A stretch of 36,015 nucleotides of DNA from Natronohydrobacter sp. (GTDB lineage Bacteria > Pseudomonadota > Alphaproteobacteria > Rhodobacterales > Rhodobacteraceae): assembly GCA_007125005.1 (NCBI GenBank), contig SLDY01000154.1, forward strand, positions 1 to 36,015, given 5' to 3'. Below, piece by piece: positions 1 through 7,664 of the stretch (its first letter is position 1; each line of letters starts with the position of its first letter). Below the pieces are notes generated by a model, which ran no database searches, was not told the origin of the DNA, and worked only from the letters and a program-made list of their open reading frames with translations. The translations under genes and the position numbers were made by a program.

Positions 1-118
1 GCTGCGGGTAACGGTCTGTAACCGTAGCGGTGACATCCTTCGCCGTCTGCGGTGCGCCTTCGCACCCGCCAGACAGTTTATTCGCTGGGCCACGTAGGGC
101 CTGACAGGGGTGTTGCAG
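1..118 (+). promoter_or_regulatory. Structured leader upstream of btuB
   Basis: The leader contains two inverted repeats. A small one pairs ACGGT (11-15) with ACCGT (21-25). A stronger one pairs GTCTG-c-GGTGCG (45-56) with CGCACC-CGC-CAGAC (61-74) around a CCTT loop. GGCC and GGCC halves near 88-103 could fold next to the Shine-Dalgarno GGGG (107-110). B12 receptor genes are often under a cobalamin riboswitch. However, the diagnostic riboswitch core (a GCCACTG-like block and an AGACCTGCC-like end) is not visible here. This may be only the expression platform, with the aptamer outside the window, or it may be unrelated structure. Confidence 0.35.
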
Positions 119-1999
119 ATGCAAGACACAATTCTGAGGCTTTGCGCCTCAACGGCACTGATCAGTGCGTTCGCCTTTTCCGCTAATGCACAGCAGATCA
201 TCAATCTTGAGGAAATCACTTTTTCGGCCAATCTGACGCAGACTGAAATCGCCCGTTCAGGTGCCTCAGTGAGCGTCATCACACGCGAAGAGCTTGAAGC
301 GTCAGGTTCCATTCAGGTTATCGACTATCTGTCGCAACTGCCCGGTGTAAGTGTCACGCAAAATGGCGGCATTGGCGGGTCTGCCAGCCTTCGCATTCGC
401 GGCGCCGGGCCGGAATACGTGGCCGTTTATATTGATGGCATTCGCGTCGATGATCCGTCATCTCCGCAAACGGCCTTCAATTTCGGCACGCTGAGCACGG
501 CGGATATCGGACGGATCGAAATCCTGCGCGGTTCGCAATCGGCACTTTATGGCGGATCAGCCGTAGGCGGTGTTGTGAATATCACGACCCTTGGGGCCGA
601 AAAGGATGGCTTCAGCCAGAGCCTGCAGCTCGAGGCTGGAAGCTACCGCACCTATCTCGCACGCTATGGCATTGCCTTTCGCGATGACCGGTTTGAAGCT
701 GCGGTGAATATCAGCCATCTGCGCACACGCGGCTTCTCCGCGTATGAACCCTTCCCCGGTGCGCCGGGTCTGGAACCTGATGGCCATCAGATGAGCCGCC
801 TGAGCGCCTCTGGGCGATATCAATTGACAGATGAGTTCGCGCTCGGTCTGTCGGGTTTTTATCAGAGCAGCCGCTCGGAGTTCGACGATTTCGGGGCCGA
901 TGCTGACAATCTGCTTACTCGACGCGAGTATGGTGCGCGTATCTTCGGTGAATTCGCAACCGGCACCTCCACCCATGAGCTAAGCGCAACGCTCTATGAT
1001 CTTGAGCGCGAGGCATTCCAGCCACGCGGTGTTTCGGCCGGGGCGTTCGAGGCGCAGCGCATCAGCTTTGCCTATAAGGGCGTCACCGAGCTATCGCCGG
1101 CCCTTACGCTGATCTATGGAGCAGATACCCAACGCGAGAGCATCACAGTTCGCGGACAGGGGCCGGACAGCACGCGGATCTCGGGCGTTTATGGTCAGGC
1201 ACTCTGGGCACCGCACAGCGATATTGATATTTCGGCCACCTTGCGAGCAGATCACGATTCGGGCTTCGGAACTTTCTTCACCGGTCGCATCGCCGGGGCA
1301 TGGCGCGTGAGCGACGCGCTGACCCTGCGCGGCGCTGTCGGGCGCGGGTTCCGCGCGCCTTCGATCAACGAACGGCTTGGCAATCCGGTCTGGAGCATTG
1401 CTCCGAATTCTGATCTCGCGCCCGAAACCAGCGTTAGTGCAGAGATCGGCGCGGATTATCGCTTTGACAGTGGAGCAGAGATAAGCGCGGCCCTGTTCCA
1501 ACTCACGACGGACAATGCCGTAACCTATTGCGCACTCATGCCTGGCGCATGGGGGCCGGCCTGTCCGAATGCGGGGCCTGCGGGGTTCTTCAACCAGTAT
1601 CAGAACCTCTCGGGCAAGACCAAACGGCGTGGGCTGGAACTGGCCGCGGCGATCCCGGTGACGGATATGCACCGCTTTGATCTGGCCTATACCTATACGG
1701 ATGCGCGCAACCCGGCTGGTCAGCGACTGCAACGTATCCCCTATCACGATCTCAAGCTCGGGCTGCGCTCGGATTGGAGCGATCAGATCAGTTCGAATAT
1801 AGGTCTGCAACACATTGGCGGGCGTTCAGGCGGCATGCCAAGCTACACAGCGGTTAATGCCGGAATCCGCTACAGAGTGAATGAAAACGCCGATCTGCTT
1901 TTCCGCGTGGAAAACCTGTTTGACAAGCAGTATCAGCAGATATCGGGCTACGGTACGTCTGACCGGGCCTTCTATATCGGCGTTGCCTCGCGCTTCTAG
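119..1999 (+). CDS. btuB: TonB-dependent vitamin B12 receptor, BtuB-like
   Basis: Outer-membrane receptor that binds corrinoids and passes them to the periplasm using TonB energy. A Sec signal peptide ending near ANA-QQ is followed by a TonB-box-like stretch (EEITFSAN), then a plug domain (SVSVITREELEASG, LRIRGAGPEYVAVYIDGIRVDDP, ILRGSQSALYGGSAVGG) and a beta-barrel ending in a terminal Phe (GVASRF), as expected for BAM-inserted barrels. ATG 119 is preferred to GTG 110 because GGGG at 107-110 sits 8 nt upstream of it. The length of about 626 aa matches the BtuB class. The barrel alone does not prove B12 specificity. The assignment rests on the downstream btuFCD-cbiZ-cobO genes. Confidence 0.88.
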   Translation: MQDTILRLCASTALISAFAFSANAQQIINLEEITFSANLTQTEIARSGASVSVITREELEASGSIQVIDYLSQLPGVSVTQNGGIGGSASLRIRGAGPEYVAVYIDGIRVDDPSSPQTAFNFGTLSTADIGRIEILRGSQSALYGGSAVGGVVNITTLGAEKDGFSQSLQLEAGSYRTYLARYGIAFRDDRFEAAVNISHLRTRGFSAYEPFPGAPGLEPDGHQMSRLSASGRYQLTDEFALGLSGFYQSSRSEFDDFGADADNLLTRREYGARIFGEFATGTSTHELSATLYDLEREAFQPRGVSAGAFEAQRISFAYKGVTELSPALTLIYGADTQRESITVRGQGPDSTRISGVYGQALWAPHSDIDISATLRADHDSGFGTFFTGRIAGAWRVSDALTLRGAVGRGFRAPSINERLGNPVWSIAPNSDLAPETSVSAEIGADYRFDSGAEISAALFQLTTDNAVTYCALMPGAWGPACPNAGPAGFFNQYQNLSGKTKRRGLELAAAIPVTDMHRFDLAYTYTDARNPAGQRLQRIPYHDLKLGLRSDWSDQISSNIGLQHIGGRSGGMPSYTAVNAGIRYRVNENADLLFRVENLFDKQYQQISGYGTSDRAFYIGVASRF

Positions 2000-2000
2000 C

Positions 2001-2843
2001 ATGAGAGGGCAGGCCATCACACGCTCGCTTCATGCATTGGTGCTGGCTTGCCTCACCCTTCCCTTCGGCGGCGCTGCGCTCGCGCTGCCGCCCCAACGCG
2101 TTGTCTCGATCAACCTGTGCACGGACCAGCTTGCCATGTTGCTCGCGGCGCCGGGCCAGCTTATCTCGATCTCGCGCATCTCACATGATCCGAATGTCTC
2201 GGTCATGCTGGAAGAGGCGCTGGCCTATCCGATCAATTACGGACAAGCCGAAGAAGTTTTCCGGCTTGAGCCAGATCTGGTTCTTGCAAGCGCTTTTACC
2301 TCGCCTCACACTGTCGGGCTGTTGAGCCGCCTCGGTATCGAAGTGGCTCAACTCCCCATCGCCAGCAATCTTGATGATATCCCCCGGAATATCCGCGAAA
2401 TCGGGCATCTGCTGGGCCGTGAGGCGGCAGCAGAAGAGCTTGTCGGGCAATTCGAAGCCGATCTGGCGCAAATACGCGCCGCTCAACCCGGAGTCCGCCG
2501 TGCCGCGCTGCATTACGCCAATAACTACACCTCCGGCGTGAACTCTCTCGCGCATGAAATCATCACCGCAGCCGGTTTTGAAAATGTCGCTGCCGAGGCC
2601 GGCCTCTCAGGCGGTGGTACATTGCCGATGGAACGGCTCGTGATGCTGATGCCCGATCTGGTCATTTCCGGCCAGCCTTATCCCGGTGCCTCTCGCTCGG
2701 AAGAGGTGCTGCGCCATCCTGCGATGGTAGCGCTGCGCGACCGTCACGCAGCGGGTGCGCTTGCCGATGCCGAATGGGTTTGCGGCACGCCTGCCGTGTT
2801 GCGCGCAATTATGCGGCTGGTCATGCTGCACGATGAGGGCTGA
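2001..2843 (+). CDS. btuF: Periplasmic corrinoid-binding protein, BtuF-like
   Basis: Substrate-binding protein of a class II (BtuCDF/FhuD-type) ABC importer, delivering corrinoid from the receptor to the permease. The start ATG 2001 is one base after the btuB stop, suggesting translational coupling. It gives a signal peptide (hydrophobic LVLACLTLPFGGAALA) followed directly by the family start PPQRVVSINLCTDQLAMLLA. Other family signs are ISRISHDPN, the FRLEPDLVLASAF segment, and a C-terminal lobe with GGGTLPMERLVMLMPDLVI. It has 280 aa, close to the usual 260-300. A longer in-frame start inside btuB (1881) was rejected because it would bury the signal peptide. Ligand identity is inferred from the neighbours. 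Confidence 0.87.
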   Translation: MRGQAITRSLHALVLACLTLPFGGAALALPPQRVVSINLCTDQLAMLLAAPGQLISISRISHDPNVSVMLEEALAYPINYGQAEEVFRLEPDLVLASAFTSPHTVGLLSRLGIEVAQLPIASNLDDIPRNIREIGHLLGREAAAEELVGQFEADLAQIRAAQPGVRRAALHYANNYTSGVNSLAHEIITAAGFENVAAEAGLSGGGTLPMERLVMLMPDLVISGQPYPGASRSEEVLRHPAMVALRDRHAAGALADAEWVCGTPAVLRAIMRLVMLHDEG

Positions 2844-2847
2844 GGCA

Positions 2848-3837
2848 ATGGGGCGGGCGCTGCTTGCAGGGCTGGTTGGGTTGGTGGCACTGCTTTTTAC
2901 CGTGTCGCTACTGGTCGGCCCGGCGGGGCTTGCACCGACAGAGGCGCTGCTGGCGCTAATCCACGGCAATGGACTGGCGGAAACGCTGGTGATGCGTGAA
3001 ATCCGTTTGCCCCGCGCGCTTCTGGCGGTGCTGGTGGGCTCGGCATTGGGGCTCGCGGGCGCAGCGATGCAGGGATATCTGCGCAACCCTCTCGCGGAGC
3101 CAGGATTGATCGGCGTTTCGGGCTCTGCCGCCCTTGGTGCGGTCATTGCACTTCAGACAGGCTTTGCTGCCGCACATCTTCTGGCACTACCCATTGCGGC
3201 ACTCACAGGGGCCGTGGTGGCAGTACTGATCATCCTTGCGCTGGCAGGGCCACGCGGTGGATCGATCACGCTTATCCTCGCGGGTATTGCCGTTTCGGCG
3301 CTCGCAGGCGCACTCACTGCTCTGGTGCTGAACCTCTCGCCAAATCCCTTCGCTGCAGCGGAAATCGTCTTCTGGATGATGGGCTCCTTGCAGGATCGTT
3401 CAATGATCCATTTCTGGATCGCAGCGCCTTTCATCGCGCTTGGGGCTTTGCTGCTCTTGACACAGGGTCGGAAATTCGACGCTCTGACATTAGGCGAGGA
3501 TGCTGCCGCCAGCATGGGGGTGCATCTGGGCCGCTTGCGGCTCACACTGGTGCTGGGCGTGGCCTCTATGGTGGGAGCGGCAACTGCCGTTGCTGGCGCT
3601 ATCGGATTTGTCGGGTTGGTCGTGCCGCATATCCTGCGCCCACTTGTTGGCGCACGGCCCTCTGCACTTTTGCCAGCCTCTGCGCTGGGGGGCGCGGTGT
3701 TGGTGCTGATGGCCGATATTGCTGTGCGCGTGATCCTGCCAACGCGGGATCTGAAACTGGGCGTGCTGACCGCAATTGTCGGCGCGCCGCTCTTCTTCCA
3801 TCTGATCTACAAAACGCGCATGCAGGGGCAACTATGA
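2848..3837 (+). CDS. btuC: Cobalamin ABC transporter permease, BtuC-like (FecCD family)
   Basis: Inner-membrane permease of the corrinoid importer, acting as a dimer with the downstream ATPase. It has about ten hydrophobic segments and FecCD-family motifs: IRLPRALLAVLVGSALGLAGAAMQG, NPLAEPGLIGVSGSAALGAV, GAIGFVGLVVPHILRPLVG (the loop contacting the ATPase) and PTRDLKLGVLTAIVGAPLFFHLI near the end. ATG 2848 is chosen because GAGGG (2835-2839) lies 8 nt upstream. An in-frame ATG at 2833 would overlap the btuF stop and lacks a good ribosome-binding site. At 329 aa it is normal for the family, which also includes heme and siderophore permeases. The B12 role comes from context. Confidence 0.9.
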   Translation: MGRALLAGLVGLVALLFTVSLLVGPAGLAPTEALLALIHGNGLAETLVMREIRLPRALLAVLVGSALGLAGAAMQGYLRNPLAEPGLIGVSGSAALGAVIALQTGFAAAHLLALPIAALTGAVVAVLIILALAGPRGGSITLILAGIAVSALAGALTALVLNLSPNPFAAAEIVFWMMGSLQDRSMIHFWIAAPFIALGALLLLTQGRKFDALTLGEDAAASMGVHLGRLRLTLVLGVASMVGAATAVAGAIGFVGLVVPHILRPLVGARPSALLPASALGGAVLVLMADIAVRVILPTRDLKLGVLTAIVGAPLFFHLIYKTRMQGQL

Positions 3838-4589
3838 CCGGGCTCACTCTGAAGGATTTCTCTGTTGCGCGCGGGCCCTGCGACGTATTGCGCGATATTA
3901 CGCTCTCCGTCGGGCAAGGCGAATGTCTTGGCCTTCTGGGGCCAAACGGGGCGGGTAAAACCACACTGATGCGCGCAGCTCTTGGTCTGATGCCACATCG
4001 CGGCGTATCCTCACTCTCGAGCTTACCACCCAAGGAGCGCGCGACAATTGTTGCCTGGTTGCCGCAGACCCGCGAGATTGCATGGCCTGTGAGCGTGGAA
4101 ACACTGATCGCCCTCGGTCGCCTGCCACATCTGGCCCCCGGCGCCAGCCCCGCCCCGCAGGATAAGGCCGCTATTGATGCCGCGATTACGCGTATGGGGC
4201 TTGAGAGCTTCCGCAAGCGGATCGCAACCCATCTTTCGGGCGGTGAGCAGGCGCGTGTACTGATCGCGCGCGCTCTGGCGCAGGAAACGCCTATCTTGAT
4301 GGTGGATGAACCCGCAGCGGGGTTGGACCCCGCGCATCAGATCTCATTGATGCAAACGCTGTCAGCACAGGCCCGAAATGGGGATACTGTCATAGCCTCA
4401 ATGCATGATCTGGGGTTGGCTGCTCGATTTTGCACAAGGCTGGTGGTGCTCTGGCATGGCGGAATCGCAGCAGACGGCCCACCGCAACAGGTCCTGACCC
4501 CAGAACTCCTCGCTAAAGTATTTCGCATCCGAGCACATGTCACGCATCACGCCGATGGGCCGATCGTGCAGCCTGTGGGCGTGATATGA
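3834..4589 (+). CDS. btuD: Cobalamin ABC transporter ATP-binding protein, BtuD-like
   Basis: Cytoplasmic ATPase that powers corrinoid import. It has Walker A GPNGAGKTT at residues 36-44, a Q-loop near WLPQTRE, the ABC signature LSGGEQARVLIARAL, Walker B ILMVDEP with the D-loop AGLD, and the switch His in ASMHDLGLAARF. The C-terminal stretch (VFRIRAHV) is typical of the FepC/BtuD group. ATG 3834 overlaps the permease stop by 4 bp (ATGA), and the stop overlaps cbiZ in the same way, so permease, ATPase and amidohydrolase are tightly coupled. The length of 251 aa is normal. Heme or iron chelate transport is the alternative but fits the context poorly. Confidence 0.9.
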   Translation: MTGLTLKDFSVARGPCDVLRDITLSVGQGECLGLLGPNGAGKTTLMRAALGLMPHRGVSSLSSLPPKERATIVAWLPQTREIAWPVSVETLIALGRLPHLAPGASPAPQDKAAIDAAITRMGLESFRKRIATHLSGGEQARVLIARALAQETPILMVDEPAAGLDPAHQISLMQTLSAQARNGDTVIASMHDLGLAARFCTRLVVLWHGGIAADGPPQQVLTPELLAKVFRIRAHVTHHADGPIVQPVGVI

Positions 4590-5284
4590 GCATTACACTT
4601 GATCCACCATGGCTGGAGTTCGACCTCGGCCAACCCATGCAGGTGCTCTCATGGGCGCCTTACGGAGCTGGCTTTCGTCAGACAACACAAATATTGTGGC
4701 GGCAAGTTCGCAATGCTGATCTGCCACCGGAACTGGATGTCGAGTGCTGGCTCGCCGATGCCCTTGCCACCAAGGGGAAGGGCGATTGCGTCTGCATGCT
4801 GACCTCACGCGATGTGGCAACTCATCACGTCGCTCAAGCGTCAATAATGGGCGTGACGGCAGTGGCAGTCGCAACTGTCGGGCTCTCGAATGCCGAACGC
4901 GTGGGCCAAAGGGTTGATCGAAGCGGGCGCGACTGGGATCGTGACTTGCACATTGCGCCCATCCCGAAACCACTCGGCACAATCAATATAGGGCTCCGCA
5001 TTGATACTGGCCTGTCGCAAACGGGGCTTCTGGAGGCAATGAGCATCGCAACGCAAGCCCGAACAACGGCCATTCTGGATAGCGCGCATCATCTGCCCTG
5101 CGGGCAAGGGCTCGCGACTGGCACTGGCACCGATTGCATCGCTGTCGCGGCGCCAAACGGAACTGCAAACTATGCTGGACTGCACACGGAGATAGGTGAG
5201 GCCATTGGCCGGGCTGTGATGACAGCGGTGAGTAATGGCGCACGCGAATGGCAGGCCACGATTGGCCAGATCAGCGATGGATAG
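4586..5284 (+). CDS. cbiZ: Adenosylcobinamide amidohydrolase CbiZ
   Basis: CbiZ removes the aminopropanol (or nucleotide-loop) arm from adenosylated corrinoids, giving adenosylcobyric acid that can re-enter the pathway at CbiB. Recognisable family sequence includes the N-terminal VLSWAPYGAGFRQTTQILWRQV, a central CMLTSRDVATHHV region, the TVGLSNAERVG block, and the C-terminal GTGTDCIAVAAPNG plus YAGLHTEIGEAIGRAV signature. CbiZ is best known from archaea and is also established in Rhodobacter sphaeroides, where it helps salvage pseudocobalamin. The ATGA overlap with btuD places it in the import operon, which supports action on freshly imported corrinoid. It has 232 aa, a normal length. Confidence 0.92.
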   Translation: MSITLDPPWLEFDLGQPMQVLSWAPYGAGFRQTTQILWRQVRNADLPPELDVECWLADALATKGKGDCVCMLTSRDVATHHVAQASIMGVTAVAVATVGLSNAERVGQRVDRSGRDWDRDLHIAPIPKPLGTINIGLRIDTGLSQTGLLEAMSIATQARTTAILDSAHHLPCGQGLATGTGTDCIAVAAPNGTANYAGLHTEIGEAIGRAVMTAVSNGAREWQATIGQISDG

Positions 5285-5332
5285 CGCGCATGCCGAAATG
5301 GAGGACCGAAAGCCAATCGAGGAGACGAGACG

Positions 5333-5941
5333 ATGGATGAAATCACCCGCCGCCACAATGAAAAGATGAAGCGTATCAAGGCGGCACGCGACAAGTTGAT
5401 GCAAACGAAAACTGAGGAGAAAGGCCTCATCATCGTTCATACCGGCGCTGGGAAAGGCAAATCATCCAGCGGTTTTGGCATGATCATGCGTTGCATCGCG
5501 CACGGCCTTCCTTGCGCGGTTGTACAATTCATCAAGGGCAACTGGCAGACTGGCGAAAAACAGTTTTTGCGCGACCGCTTTGCCGAAGAATGCCGGTTCT
5601 TCGTGTCCGGCGAAGGCTTCACATGGGAAACTCAGGATCGCGATCGCGATATCGCTGCGGCCCGCAACGGCTGGCGCATCGCTCAGGAGCAAATCCTGGA
5701 CCCTGAAATCCGCTTCGTGCTGCTCGACGAAATCAACATCGCCTTGCGGTACGATTATCTGGATATCGACGAAATCGTGGATTTTCTGCAAAGACGGAAA
5801 CCACATATGACGCATGTCTGTCTGACAGGGCGCAACGCAAAGCCGGAACTGATCGAAGCCGCCGATCTGGTCACCGAGATGAAGCTGCTGAAACACCCGT
5901 TCTCGGACGGTGTGAAAGCCCAGAAAGGTATCGAATTCTGA
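5333..5941 (+). CDS. cobO: Cob(I)yrinic acid a,c-diamide adenosyltransferase CobO (CobA/BtuR type)
   Basis: Transfers the 5'-deoxyadenosyl group of ATP to the cobalt of reduced corrinoids. The P-loop is HTGAGKGKSSSGFG at about residues 36-49, followed by CAVVQFIKGNW, the FVSGEGFTWETQDRDRD block, VLLDEINIALRYDYLD (Walker B-like) and HVCLTGRNA, all diagnostic for the CobA/CobO/BtuR family. ATG 5333 has GGAG about 8 nt upstream. The gene lies 48 bp after cbiZ and is the last gene before a hairpin terminator, so it probably closes the btu-cbiZ operon. CbiZ acts on adenosylated substrates, so placing the two genes together is logical. Length 202 aa is standard. Confidence 0.95.
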   Translation: MDEITRRHNEKMKRIKAARDKLMQTKTEEKGLIIVHTGAGKGKSSSGFGMIMRCIAHGLPCAVVQFIKGNWQTGEKQFLRDRFAEECRFFVSGEGFTWETQDRDRDIAAARNGWRIAQEQILDPEIRFVLLDEINIALRYDYLDIDEIVDFLQRRKPHMTHVCLTGRNAKPELIEAADLVTEMKLLKHPFSDGVKAQKGIEF

Positions 5942-5953
5942 GCATCCGATTCC

Positions 5954-5977
5954 GGGAGCGCTGCCCCCGCTCCCTTT
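5954..5977 (+). terminator. Hairpin terminator after cobO
   Basis: GGGAGCG (5954-5960) and CGCTCCC (5968-5974) form a perfect 7-bp GC-rich stem with a 7-nt loop, followed by TTT. It begins 13 bp after the cobO stop. The T tract is short, so termination may be only partial and cobQ could receive some read-through. Confidence 0.5.
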
Positions 5978-5983
5978 GGTCGC

Positions 5984-6012
5984 CCCCCCGGGATATTTTT
6001 TCAAGGATGAAA
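5984..6012 (+). repeat. Rhodobacterales-type intergenic element, copy A
   Basis: A block of C/G-rich sequence runs into GGGATATTT, then CAAGG, one variable base, TGAAAA. The same core occurs in inverted orientation at 6134-6173 (copy B). From memory, elements of the form CCGGGATATTT...GATGAAA are widespread between genes in Rhodobacterales. I could not run a genome search. The copy lies just downstream of the cobO terminator hairpin. Confidence 0.5.
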
Positions 6013-6087
6013 AGGCTATGTTTACCTTTACCCGCCAGACTCCAAATGCGGTACAGGGAGGGATCCCGATGACCGCCAAGGGTGAAA

Positions 6088-6128
6088 GCACCACGCCTCC
6101 CCCGTTGCTATGGCCGGAGGCGTGGTGC
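6088..6128. promoter_or_regulatory. Perfect 13-bp inverted repeat in the cobO-cobQ gap
   Basis: GCACCACGCCTCC (6088-6100) and GGAGGCGTGGTGC (6116-6128) are exact reverse complements separated by 15 nt (CCCGTTGCTATGGCC). This would be a very stable hairpin in RNA, about 84 nt ahead of the cobQ start. No T tract follows on either strand, so an ordinary intrinsic terminator is unlikely. An attenuator, RNA-stability element or part of a mobile intergenic repeat are possible. It lies between the inverted copies A and B of the intergenic element. Confidence 0.55.
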
Positions 6129-6133
6129 CGCCC

Positions 6134-6173
6134 TCATGGTTTTCAGCCTTGTCCAAATATCCCCGCCGGAGGC
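6134..6173 (-). repeat. Rhodobacterales-type intergenic element, copy B (inverted)
   Basis: Read on the minus strand it gives GCCTCCGGCGGGGATATTT, GGA, CAAGG, C, TGAAAA, CC, ATG. The GGGATATTT...CAAGG.TGAAAA core matches copy A (5984-6012), and ATG follows in both. The two copies enclose the 13-bp hairpin, so the 190-bp unit has overall mirror symmetry. Confidence 0.5.
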
Positions 6174-6211
6174 GCACACATGCGCCGCAGCGCCCCGCAG
6201 GAGTGCATGCG

Positions 6212-7657
6212 TTGCCCGGCCTGATGATACAGGGCGCTGGCAGCAATGTCGGCAAATCGCTTCTTGTTGCCGGGCTTTGCCGGGCGGCGCGCCTTCGCGG
6301 TCTGGCAGTTGCGCCTTTCAAGCCACAAAATATGTCGAACAATGCGGCTGTGACAGCAGATGGCGGCGAGATCGGGAGAGCGCAAGCGCTACAGGCGCTG
6401 GCTTGCGGGCTTGCGCCAGTGACCGATATGAACCCTGTCCTGCTCAAGCCGGAATCTGAAAATGGTGCGCAAGTTATCTTGCAGGGCAAACACGTTACAA
6501 CGACGCGCGCGCTGGAATATGCGAAACTCAAGCCGCGTTTGCTCGGCGCTGTGATGGAGAGCTTCACGCGACTCAGTCAGGCGCATGATCTGGTGATTGT
6601 CGAGGGCGCCGGAAGCCCCGCCGAAGTGAATCTGCGTGTCGGCGATATCGCGAATATGGGCTTTGCACGCGCAGCGCGGATGCCTGTTATTCTGATAGGC
6701 GACATTGATCGCGGTGGTGTTATTGCCCAGCTTGTTGGCACGCGTGCCGTGCTTGACCCGGAGGACGCGGCGCTTGTGCGCGGGTTTGTGGTGAACAAGT
6801 TCCGCGGCGATCCCCGACTGTTCGATGAAGGGTATAGCATTATCGCGGAACGCACGGGCTGGCCTGGTTTTGGTGTATTGCCGTGGTTTGCGGATGCATG
6901 GCGTCTGCCAGCCGAAGATGCGCTTGATCTGAACGCGCCGGTGGCCCAAGGCGGGCTGCATGTCGTCTGTCTTGTCCTTTCGCGGATTGCGAATTTCGAT
7001 GATCTCGATCCGCTTGCGCAAGAGCCCGGTTTGCGCCTGACCATGCTGGGTGCCGGCCAGCCGATCCCGGGCGATGCGGATCTTGTGATTCTGCCCGGTA
7101 CGAAATCCACCCGCGGTGATCTTGAATTCCTGCGCGCGCAGGGCTGGGATGTGGATATCGCGGCACATATTCGGCGCGGGGGGCATGTGCTGGGGATTTG
7201 CGGCGGCTATCAGATGCTTGGTGCCTCGGTCGAGGATCCCTTCGGCATTGAGGGCCCCGCCGGGCGCACCCCCGGGCTCGGGCATCTGGACATCACAACG
7301 ATCCTGCAGCCGGTCAAGCTTTTGCGCCGCGTTCAGGCTACCCATATCGCGACCGGGATGTGTGTCTCGGGGTATGAAATCCATATCGGGCAGAGCGATG
7401 GCGCGGATCGCGCACGCCCCTTCGCGCTGGTGGATGGTGCGCCTGAAGGGGCCGTCAGTGCTTGTGGGCGCGTGCAGGGCAGCTATCTGCATGGGATGTT
7501 CAGCGACGATACATTCCGCGCTGCATGGCTGCGCAGCTTCGGGGTTGTGTCAGAGGGCTTTCAATACGGGCAGAGGGTCGAGCAAACGCTCAATGCGCTC
7601 GCAGCACATCTGGAGGCGCATCTTGATGTCGAAGCCCTCTTGGGGCTTACTGATTGA
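6212..7657 (+). CDS. cobQ: Cobyric acid synthase CobQ
   Basis: ATP- and glutamine-dependent enzyme that amidates four side chains of adenosylcobyrinic a,c-diamide to make adenosylcobyric acid. The N-terminal synthetase domain opens with [13 protein letters not shown] and continues with [15 protein letters not shown] and [14 protein letters not shown]. The C-terminal class I glutaminase-like domain has [11 protein letters not shown], the nucleophile in [10 protein letters not shown] (Cys330) and the catalytic His in YLHGMF (His427). TTG 6212 is the preferred start because AGGAG (6199-6203) lies 8 nt upstream and it yields MPGLMIQG, matching homologues. ATG 6224 is the alternative. Longer in-frame starts would run through the intergenic repeats. 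The length of 481 aa is typical. Confidence 0.94.
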   Translation: MPGLMIQGAGSNVGKSLLVAGLCRAARLRGLAVAPFKPQNMSNNAAVTADGGEIGRAQALQALACGLAPVTDMNPVLLKPESENGAQVILQGKHVTTTRALEYAKLKPRLLGAVMESFTRLSQAHDLVIVEGAGSPAEVNLRVGDIANMGFARAARMPVILIGDIDRGGVIAQLVGTRAVLDPEDAALVRGFVVNKFRGDPRLFDEGYSIIAERTGWPGFGVLPWFADAWRLPAEDALDLNAPVAQGGLHVVCLVLSRIANFDDLDPLAQEPGLRLTMLGAGQPIPGDADLVILPGTKSTRGDLEFLRAQGWDVDIAAHIRRGGHVLGICGGYQMLGASVEDPFGIEGPAGRTPGLGHLDITTILQPVKLLRRVQATHIATGMCVSGYEIHIGQSDGADRARPFALVDGAPEGAVSACGRVQGSYLHGMFSDDTFRAAWLRSFGVVSEGFQYGQRVEQTLNALAAHLEAHLDVEALLGLTD

Positions 7658-7664
7658 AATCAGT
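7649..7664. terminator. Inverted repeat across the cobQ/cobC stop codons
   Basis: ACTGATT (7649-7655) and AATCAGT (7658-7664) flank a 2-bp centre and contain both stops of the convergent cobQ and cobC genes. The usable hairpin is only about 5 bp, so this is the weakest of the four convergent-pair repeats. Both proteins end in Asp-stop because of the symmetry. Confidence 0.3.

Noticed and set aside
1881-2000. Longer N-terminus for the BtuF-like protein
   Set aside because: It would overlap the btuB 3' end and place the signal peptide internally. ATG 2001 gives a normal exported protein.
5976-6224. 82-codon plus-strand frame between cobO and cobQ
   Set aside because: It runs through inverted intergenic repeats and a 13-bp hairpin and has no family resemblance. 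The sequence is explained by the repeats.
6389-7492. 367-codon open frame on the minus strand
   Set aside because: Entirely antisense to cobQ, with no domain or ribosome-binding site.
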